The notes under the pieces were generated by a model. It made no database searches and was not told the DNA's origin. It saw only the letters and a program-made list of their open reading frames with translations. Positions 55,751 through 64,000 of a stretch of DNA of 64,000 nucleotides are shown here, piece by piece; position 1 is the first letter of the stretch; every line of letters starts with the position of its first letter. Source of the stretch: Datura wrightii (taxonomy: Eukaryota; Streptophyta; Magnoliopsida; Solanales; Solanaceae); the NCBI GenBank assembly GCA_035772735.1, contig JASDFA010000019.1, positions 92,440,001 to 92,504,000 of the forward strand, in the 5' to 3' direction. The position numbers and the translations under genes are program-made.

Positions 55751-57091
55751 GTCAGGGTCTCAGATGTACAATCCTTAACCCGAACTAAATGGTACTCACA
55801 GCCTTTAGAAATTATCTTCCTGGCCTTAAGATTGGAAACAAAGAAACCTATAGGCACAGTTGAACTACCTTTCCATTCTAAGACTGGCTCACTAAGAAAT
55901 CAGAATTCTACCGTACGGGTTCTATAATTTACTGAGGCATATCATGCATGTAACCAATCCACAGTGAAGATAACATAAAAATTGCTCATATATACTAGGT
56001 CGGCTGAGGTGACTTTTTGAAGGACTATGACAGGGCAATTTCTGTATACCTATCGAGCTATAACTAACTCACCGATTGAAGTAGAAACTGAGAAGGATTC
56101 TGATAGGATTTTGAGACTGACTCCAAAACTAATAGAAACATAAGGAGTCACAAAAGATAAGGTATCCCCTAGATCTAATAATGCATACATATCAATATGA
56201 AATACTCATAACATACCAGTGACCACATCGGGTGAGATCTCCTTCCCTAGTGAGATAAGAGGGCATAAAATCTGTTCAGGAGCTGACCGCCAGCTAAACT
56301 AGTGGATGCACCCTGCTGAGTTGAGCATGTTGGTAGAGCTACTGAACTGGTGGTTGGGTCACAGCCTCTACTATGTCCATGTCTGGATGAAGGGCAGTCC
56401 TGTGCAAATGTCCGGGCTTCCCACACCGAAGCACATGCCTGATCCCACTAAGCAATCTCTGGTGCTCCTTCAATATCTCTCATGGACTAGAATGCTGCGC
56501 TCCCCTGACATGCTCCCCTGACCTCTAGAGCCTGATGCTCTACCCCTCCGATCATACCTGGGTCTGGACGGAACACTGACTGATGATGGCATTGGGCGAT
56601 GACCTTTGCTGGGACTGATGTCGATGTCCTCCATCGGGCCTCTGCTGGAACTATCCATCACTCCCTGTCCTATCCATCTTGGCCACTCTCTCCTTTTCCA
56701 TTATTTGCTCCACCTCCATCTATTGGGCGAATATGGCCAACCATGAGAAATCTAGATCACTGTTAAGCATAATCGGCACTTCTTGACCAGTGAATCTAAT
56801 ACTCCATTCATAAACCTACTCATACAACCTCTGATCCGCAACCATCTCTGGCACATACTTAGACAACCAGGTAAACTCTAAGGTATACTCTTTGATGGTC
56901 CTGTGGTGATGCTTCAAGTTGACGAACTCTACTGCCTTCTCCTCCTTTAAATATCAAGGGAAGAACCTATCCAAGAAGGCAGTCATGGACTCATCCCAAC
57001 TCACAGGAACTTCTCCCTCTACTCTCTACCATCCTTCCACTGAAGGTACCATATGTAAGCAATCCCCTTCAGCTAATAGGAGGCTAAGTCT
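55751..57091 (-). pseudogene. T10 protease and partial gag
   Basis: Protease active site near 56200-56160 is ALLDLGDTLSFVTP. The zinc knuckle near 56440-56400 includes RCGKPGH. The Gag domain near 57085-56800 has LKGIAYIWY, then EF and LSKY segments. The sequence stops at about 57091, where it is fused to LTR sequence; about the first 100 codons of gag, the leader and the primer site are gone. Confidence 0.72.
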
Positions 57092-59414
57092 GAATAACAT
57101 AATGTATAATAATGATCATCAATGGAGTCAACACTTGATAAAGCTAAGTCTACGTATATGTCTGATAAGCCTCTAAACTGTATGATGAGCTGATGGGACA
57201 ACACACCCGACTAGCTCAGTAAAGTTTGAAACTAAAATAGCATAATCAAACACTAAACTGAATGTCCTCTGAAGATGAGGACATGCCAACAATGGGATCT
57301 AACCTAGAATGTGGGGGAAAACTAGACTAATGGCGAAACTGAATCTGATCACTTGGACCTATATCATGAAATGATACAGCATAGAGTCTGAGTCAGTACT
57401 TGGAATGTACTGAGTATGTAAGGTAAGTAAAACATACTAAGTAAATATTAATTGAAATCATGCATATAAATATAAATCACTACATCATGAGAGTAAGGAC
57501 TGCATGTTGAAAACTGAATCTGAGACATACAATGTCATAAGCTGATTATCATAACTGAACATAGTGAGTCAAGATTTAGAAATAGAAATCATATGACCTT
57601 TCATAGCTACAATCATAAGTAAAGCTCATAAATTGATCATTGGATCATATCTGTTGTAAAACATAATATCATATTCATGAACATGAACAACTGAAATCAT
57701 GAGGAACAATGGGAGACTCATCATAACCGAGACCATCACGATAAAGCTTACATGATGCACCTACTATAACACTCAAGTGGGCAGAGCCATCCAAAACCTT
57801 GTTAAGGCAAAGGATGATACCATGATATTAATATCAAGTTGAGGCCCTTTAGGGGGTGGGGGGAAATCTCAAAGGATGTCTGTATACATGTTGGTGCATA
57901 ACTCTGAGACCTGGGGTTTACCTGAACCCTTGGCCTACTCGGTGCTAGACATTACTCCAAAAAGTATGCATAGTGCTCCTATCATTTTTCAGTGAAGCTA
58001 AAATCATAATTACATGCATAATCTGAAATCTGAACATTTGGGAGTCCTGGCTCCAAGCATACTATAAGTTGAATTAAGAGTATTGACTCCAAACCATATG
58101 GTAAGCTGATCTTATTAACCTGAGCTAAATCATGAAACATACTTAACTTTTGTGGGCTTACCCCAAATATTAAAATCATGTATACTTGAAATAAACTTCA
58201 TAAGTCAAAATCATAGATTCATACATGGATAATTTATAAACATTATTCATTCATGCTAGATATGTCATCATACTTGAAATCATGAATCATAAACTTGACT
58301 TTTCGTAAAACTTGCACAATAGGGCATAATTTTTAAAAACTTGAAATAATAAATTTATAATCAATTTGTACATAAAATCTGCCCATAAATCTTAAGACAT
58401 GCTTTGGAATATGAGGGGAAATTGACCCATGGACATATCTTAGAAAATTTAATAAAATTGGGTTAAAATCCTATAAAACCATATACTTGAATTCATAAAC
58501 TTGAAAAGAATCTTGGGCATGATAGTGGAGGAAAACTCTTATTCATAGCCCTACGTACCTGGGTAAATTGATTTTCTATCTATCCTTGACAGCCCAAAAG
58601 AATTGGGAAAGAAATTGAGGAATTCAAGCTTGATCTTCAAAGGAAATTTCTAAACTGTGCATACATGGGAGCCTAATGACTTGAGATAAGGTAAACCCTC
58701 TTAAAACACTCCTTTCAGGACTTAAAATAACGTATTATAGGATTTAGAAGCTTAGAATTTATGTAAATACCCTTAATGATTCTCTTGAAAAATAGACATT
58801 GCCAGTTACAATGATCCATCGAACGAGTTGTTGTAGGATACCATGACTCGTTGGATCGTTCGTCGTTTCCTAGGGAGATTTTGAAACTCAGTTGATCCCT
58901 TGCCAAAGAATGATAGGACAGGTCATTACTCTCTCCAATGGGTCGTTGCACCTTCCTGTTGTATTAGAAGCACATCTAGTATTCTACTGAGGTTCTAACC
59001 AACGACTGTTTTGGACCGGCCATCATATGAACCAATGACCCTTTATTCCATTCATTTCTTCCAGTGGAATTTTTACCACCGTTCTGATTCTCTAGCTGAC
59101 AACTAGACAGGATGAGTTGTTACTTGGAGCAACGGCTCGCCGAATCCTCTCATCATTACTAACTCGATTTTTGGGCATTTCTTGAACACCATTCAATGGC
59201 CGCTCAGGATGACCCATTGGATCTTCAACCGATCATTGCTAGGCCCATTGCTTGCTAGAAAATTCTAACTGGGGACTTATCACGGGAAACACTACTGGTC
59301 ATTGTTCTGTATAATGAATTATCCCTTGAGTTTTCATATGGCTTTGATGAAATTTTCCCTAATTCCTCTAATTCAATCATCAGGTCTAATCTTAGGGACA
59401 TCCTGGGTGTTACA
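57092..59414 (-). repeat. T10 5' LTR, inner end deleted
   Basis: Matches 40713-40940 plus 50528-52611. Ends GGGTGTTACA at 59414. A U3 block of GAGTTG and CGACTCG-type repeats at about 58795-59345. Confidence 0.82.
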
Positions 59415-60318
59415 GAGTAGTACTTGCATCAAGTTGATTAGGTTTCCAACGCACTCAGGTTCTCAAAACTATGTGCCACCATAGGTCTTTAGCTCGAATG
59501 GACATTAGTTTAGTGGTCACACTACCATGCCTTTATATCCTGGTAAGGTATATTGGGTCCTATCGATGGGGCGTATACATCGAACTCCATTTCTAGCTCA
59601 CGTGGTTATATGTCGGTTAACAGGCACTCCCACAGTACAGTATAGTCTAGCCCCAGATCTCAGAATATGTTTTTGACCCTTAATCAGTGTTTACTTACTT
59701 TACAGTATTTTCAGACCTTAGACTGTTCACCGCATTTATATTTTCACAGGGTCATTCCATATTATTTAAGTGGTTTTACTTATACTTCTTATCAACATGA
59801 TTATGTTTTAAACTGCATAATTTCACATATTCAATATATTTAAGGTACTGACGCATACTCCCTATGCTATATCATTTTATGATATTGACTCAGGCACTCA
59901 CGCTTAGCAGTGTGGCTAGTCTCCATCAGATCCAGTCTAGCAGTATTCAAGTGGAAGCCTCATCTTCTGAGTGCCGGAGCATTTATTTTTATTTTAGTAG
60001 TATGGTTTTAGTTTTCAGATTTTATAGTTAGCCAAGGACTTGTCCCAATAACTCATTGGATCTCTTAGAAGGCTTTCAGATAAAGTGTATTAGTTTCAGC
60101 TGTAGCTCTTAATGTCTTGAAATTTCGATATCTTATCAGATGTCCTTGTACTTATAAAAGTATTTCTTTATTTTCATTTGATAAAAAAAACTTCTTCTTA
60201 AGATTTTCTTACTGTAGTTTAGTCATGTTAGAGTTTTTCTATGCCATGAGTTAGCTTGAAGTCATTCGTGGTCCTAAACACCGTGTTGCGTTAAGAGTGT
60301 AGACTCGGGTTGTGGTAC
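59415..60318 (+). repeat. T12: plus-strand LTR fragment
   Basis: Begins mid-LTR (ACTATGTGCCACCATAGG as in T11 near 42357) and runs to GACTCGGGTTGTGGTA, a degenerate LTR end. It is closest to the T2 LTR in inverse, for example GTATACATCGAACTCCAT against 13758-13780. No coding sequence. Confidence 0.65.
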
Positions 60319-61338
60319 CAACAAAACCACCATGGTATCTAATCTCAAATATGCTGAAAGTACAAAAAACATACAAATAAAGCCCTCAAGGTTGTCAATA
60401 AAAAAGAGAAGGACAACTTGGCCAACCATGTGCACCTATACAACCCATAGTCTGCAAGCCTCTATGAATATATGCTTCCCTGGGATAGGGTCCCAACCTA
60501 ACCAATTACTATAATACAAAAGGATAAGAAACCCTCAAAATATGGCAAATCTAAAATCAAGGAGCTGGACAACAAGCTGAAGCTCAACTACTCTACTAAG
60601 GAGATCCATGTACCTATCTGTCAGAACTTGCAAGCAAGAGTGTAGTACTCTCAGGCTCGGGGTGTCTATACAATAATGCATCAACTATGTAAGGCAATAA
60701 ATATGAAACTAAAGTTGATGATAAGAACATAAACTAATCAGTTATAAGAGTTAGGGGATAACATGAAAGATTTCATTACTGTAAGCTAAATAAACATCAA
60801 TCAAACAAGAACCTAACTAGGCCCCCATAATCTTGGTAGTTACAAACAATAAAAAATAACCTACCTAAGACCCCATAAGCCTGAAAGGTACATATCAATT
60901 TATATACCCTTATTGGTAACATTGATGCATCGTAGACATCTCAGGCAATCTGGAAGTCCGTAAGAGATCAGACTCTAATACGGCTTTATAGGCGTCAACA
61001 TAGTCTCCTCAAAACATCATATGCTTTATATGAGAAACATAACCCCGTAGGCATTCTCATAACTGATATTGCCACCTATGGCAGCCTACATGGAAACTAA
61101 CAAGCATATCTCATATTTGTGGAAATATCCAGACAGTAATAAAGATGAAAGAAACAATTAGCCTAGAAACAAGAAGTGTGGCTCTAAGCGACCTATACGA
61201 TAATTTGTATGTTATATTAACTATAAGATTGCTAAACAATAGGACGTAGCACCCTAAAGCCAGCCTACCTAGATAAACGGTCAGCCATATAGCTAATACC
61301 TTGAAGGTAATCAACATAAAGTAAATATGATCGCTTTA
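60319..61338. other. Unassigned 1.0 kb
   Basis: AT-rich, no protein motif on either strand, no primer site. Texture resembles a degraded LTR of another family, but I cannot place it. The 68-codon frame at 61317-61111 is hydrophobic but has no support. Confidence 0.4.
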
Positions 61339-61856
61339 TGTCACGATCCGAACATAGGTCCGGATCGAGACACGGGATAAAGAACCCTGAGAGGCTCCAA
61401 GTCTAAAACTCAACATACTAATGCGGAATTCTAACATACATAATATTGAAAGTCTGAAAATATAATAATCTAAACATCTGAATACATAACACAATCCTGA
61501 AGCTAAATACACACTATGTCTGATAAGCCTCTACATACTGACGAGTTGATGGGATAAGACCCCAACTAACTCACTAAAGACTTAAACCGAAAGCACCGAA
61601 CATAAGCTGATGAAAGGGTCCTCGAAGGATGAGGACTCACCAACTCTGGCTGAGGGTCACGAACTCTGATGATCAAGTTAACGGCTAGACTAAACCTGGA
61701 TGTCCAAGCCTGTATCATGAAACGATACACAATAGAGTATGCAGTCAGTACTGGAATGTATTGAGTACGCAAGGTAAGTAAAAATGGAAATTTAAAATAC
61801 ATGAGAGTTCAGAAGAGTAGGACAATGTGTTCAAAAAGTAAATATCATAATGTAAA
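61339..61856 (-). repeat. T13: LTR fragment, Tekay-like, cut by T14
   Basis: Starts TGTCACGATCCGAAC on the plus strand and carries GAAAGGGTCCTCGAAGGATGAGGACTC-like sequence as in T5 near 25745. It stops at 61856 where T14 begins. No primer site at its left, so it is a 3' or solo LTR. Confidence 0.72.
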
Positions 61857-63419
61857 TGTCGCGCCCTAGCACACGTGGTCGTACAAGTAATATAGTGACC
61901 CTTTTAAGAGCTGGATGTTGAATCCACAGGGACTAGACTAATTCAGAGAATATTTAAGTTCAAGTGTCAAACCTTCACAAGTGTTAACTTAAGATATTTT
62001 GGATACTTATAACTAAATCTAGGTGTAAGCACAAAACAACTGGGAAAAAATACAAGAAGCAACTAGAGTTAAGGCCAGATAATCATCCAATGCTACAATT
62101 CACAATGATTCAAGTATGAAAACTTCAGTTGTACTGTCACAGAGTTAAAGTGCGGTGTTCATGGTCTCTCGAGCCTCTAAACACAACAAACTAGTCTCAC
62201 ACCTACATCATTGAGCAGGGATTTCATGTCATAATTCGTGAGCAATTTAACTATGTGGATGTGGTTTACGGGGTTTATGCCCTTGATTATGGATTTTCGT
62301 ACCTCTAATCATTTAACCTGGCTTAGCTTCACGACGACTTCTACGAGCGATGATGTGATAATTCTAAGTCAGTGCCTAGCTATCATCCCCTTTTATTAAC
62401 AAAGCAAGGCAAATTAGATATAATTTTTCTAACCGCGAATCCTATCGTAAAGATAAGAACTTGCTTCCTACATTCTTGTGTTCTAGCCTAGGGTTACTCT
62501 TTCGAGCTTTTACCTAAGCTTAATGAGTTTTATTTCATGGTGATCCAACATCAAAAAACAATAATGAAGAATGCATGACAAAACAACAACTAAAAACTCA
62601 AAGCCAGAGATGAATTTAAGCATTTACATTCATATCTTGTGGCCTCAACCCTAGAGGAAGGGTTTTAGCCACTCATGTTTGTACAAATACTCAAAAACAT
62701 AATTAAAGTAATGTAATTACAAGAGTAGTTAAAAGAGAATGAAAACTAATGAACCATAGGCAGAATTCTTCACTTCTCCCTTCGCTCCTTTCCATTGTTC
62801 TCAAAATATTTCGTGACAAATGATTTTAGGAGCTAAGTGTTTAATTTATACTAAGTGAAAATTTACAAAAATTGGCCGGCCATTAACTCCTTCTGTGTCA
62901 CATTGCCCATCGCGGCAGGTTGCCTCCGTGACACAAAGGCATCGCACATGCTTACTGGAACTCGTCCTTTGCATGTATTGTCCGAGGCTTGTGCGCGTCG
63001 CCTAGCGTGGCACGCTACTTCTCGCATGCGACACATGGCGTGACACAGCCTGTAGCGCGCAGCAAGGCCTGACATGGCATGGAGCCAACGCGCAGGCACA
63101 CTAGTTGGAAGCTTCTCGCGCGCGCATGGCATGAGTGTGGCACGGCGCTGGGCGCAGCGTACGCACAGCGTGGCACACTGCCTGGCGCGACCTCCCTGCC
63201 CTTTGTATTGTCTCATTGCCTTCTTTTGCACTTTGTTCCGAGCTTCCTCTTTAAGCCTCAATCATCATTTTTGATCCCTCCTAAGCAGTTTAAACCTACA
63301 AAACAAAGATTAATCATGTTGGTCAGTTCCGAAACAAAATTAAACACAAATACATGAGAATGCAATCGTATACATTGACAAACATGTAGCACTTGGGCAC
63401 GTAATTATTCCCAAGATCA
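61857..63419 (-). repeat. T14 3' LTR, Athila-like (1563 bp)
   Basis: Plus-strand limits TGTCGCGCCC and CCCAAGATCA. Shares with the T1 LTR the segments ACGTGGTCG, CCACAGGGACT and the final CACTTGGGCA...CCCAAGATCA. TATA box TATAAATT on the minus strand at 62850-62843. GC-rich U3 with palindromes at 62894-63177. Orientation is shown by the polypurine tract on its right. Confidence 0.82.
62894..63177 (-). promoter_or_regulatory. Three 42-bp palindromic modules in T14 U3
   Basis: 62894-62935: TGTGTCAC / GTGACACA arms, CGCGG at positions 18-22. 63006-63047: CGTGGCAC / GTGACACA arms, CGCAT at 18-22. 63136-63177: TGTGGCAC / GTGGCACA arms, CGCAG at 18-22. All are exactly 42 bp. The first is 44 bp upstream of the TATA box. 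A degenerate half-module lies near 63073-63094. Confidence 0.72.
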
Positions 63420-64000
63420 CTACCCCACACTTAAAGCCTTGTTCGTCCCCGAACAACTCTATTACATCTCATGCACATGAAGAACTCACACATAACTAAT
63501 TGAAGCAAGGCAATCAAGCTAAGGCTACAACGATTGTTTTAGATGGCAAGTTAAAAATAGAGCATGCAAGATATAATCATAAAAATCACATATAACTTCG
63601 TTAAGACTTCCTAGTCTCAACAATTGAGTCTCAAACTCAATAAACTCATGAAAGTTAACCAACCAAGAAATCCGACAAGAATTGTTATCCTTAATCAAAC
63701 GTGTTCCCTCACAATAAGAGAGTTACCCATTTTTCACTCATAAGTTTTCAGATTGTGACATATATGGGCGTATGAATAAGAAATAAGATCACTCTCACAA
63801 AAAATTCACATGCAACATGTATTGACCCATAGGCTTTGTTTTACTCCACTAATTTAGGAATGTTTGAAAGTAAGATCAAGTAGGACTTAGTGGGTTGTAA
63901 TGTAGGCTAAGGGACAGGTAGGTACTATTCTAGCTAGTAATAGTGACTATCTTCCCTAAGCGCTTTTAATACATCACCCTTTCATTACGAATATCTATCC
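63420..64000 (-). mobile_element. T14 polypurine tract, stem-loop and 3' non-coding region
   Basis: Minus strand AAGTGTGGGGTAG directly precedes the LTR. The stem-loop TTGTTCG-TCCC-CGAACAA is at 63439-63456, identical to T1. The remainder resembles the T1 3' non-coding region (900-1500) and has no ORF of note. The element continues beyond the window. Confidence 0.75.

Larger units (their letters stand above)
40577..59414 (-). mobile_element. T10: Tekay-like element, split by T11
   Basis: Minus strand. The 3' LTR is in two pieces (40577-40940 and 50528-52611) around T11. The interior runs from the polypurine tract (52612) through chromodomain, integrase, RNase H, reverse transcriptase and protease to a partial gag ending at 57091. 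There it is fused to the middle of the 5' LTR (57092-59414), so the gag start, leader, primer site and LTR end are lost. The pieces at the T11 borders match 57262-57400 of the other LTR, which confirms continuity. Confidence 0.82.

Noticed and set aside
60332..60343. A primer binding site after T12 (TGGTATCTAATC)
   Set aside because: Only 7-9 of 12 positions match and the distance from the LTR end is wrong.
62863..63261. 132-codon minus frame rich in Arg, Cys and Ala
   Set aside because: It coincides with the GC-rich palindromes of the T14 U3; no domain, no homologous frame in the T1 LTR.

Overview
This window reads as plant nuclear DNA made almost entirely of nested, decayed Ty3/gypsy LTR retrotransposons. 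The evidence is chromodomain-bearing integrases of the Tekay/Del type, Athila-like gag-protease proteins, 1.4-2.9 kb LTRs, and primer sites matching plant initiator tRNA-Met and tRNA-Asp. LTR style suggests a eudicot, probably Solanaceae; the family is inference. I recognise no host gene, tRNA, rRNA or CRISPR array. The picture fits pericentromeric or other gene-poor heterochromatin. I number the elements T1-T14.

Layout. T1 (1-9157, minus) is an Athila-like element with gag-protease and a second ORF but no reverse transcriptase or integrase; its 3' LTR runs off the left edge. It is inserted in the integrase of T2 (9158-15417, minus, Tekay-like). T3 (15418-22147, plus, Tekay) has a TATGG target duplication on both sides, about 2.5% LTR divergence and an internal deletion. 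T4 (plus LTR fragment to 23985) abuts T5 (23986-27403, minus gag plus LTR). T5 interrupts the 3' LTR of T6 (27404-34582, minus), a non-autonomous element with huge LTRs and a non-coding interior. T7 (34583-36040) is a plus LTR fragment with a tandem repeat, and T8 (36041-37260) is a minus gag remnant. T9 (37556-40576, plus) is deleted internally. T10 (40577-40940 plus 50528-59414, minus) is split by T11 (40941-50527, plus, two full LTRs and a full set of broken genes). T12 (59415-60318) and T13 (61339-61856) are LTR fragments. T14 (61857-64000, minus) is a second Athila-like element that runs off the right edge.

How the parts work. Each complete element would be transcribed from its 5' LTR, primed from tRNA at the PBS, packaged by Gag, and copied and integrated by Pol. 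No element here has an open gag-pol. Most in-frame stops are TAG or TGA where a sister copy in the window has Gln or Arg, the signature of C-to-T decay at methylated CAG and CG sites.

Most interesting signals: (1) a 42-bp imperfect palindrome of constant length, with GTGNCAC-type arms and an internal CGCGG. It recurs at eleven sites in two Athila-like elements and one Tekay element, in the same orientation relative to the element, and in the LTRs the nearest copy lies just upstream of the TATA box. (2) A stem-loop beside the polypurine tract whose arms differ compensatorily between Tekay and Athila-like elements. (3) A possible internal promoter and intron ahead of the T1 second ORF. (4) Dense bZIP-like palindromes in the Tekay-like U3 regions.
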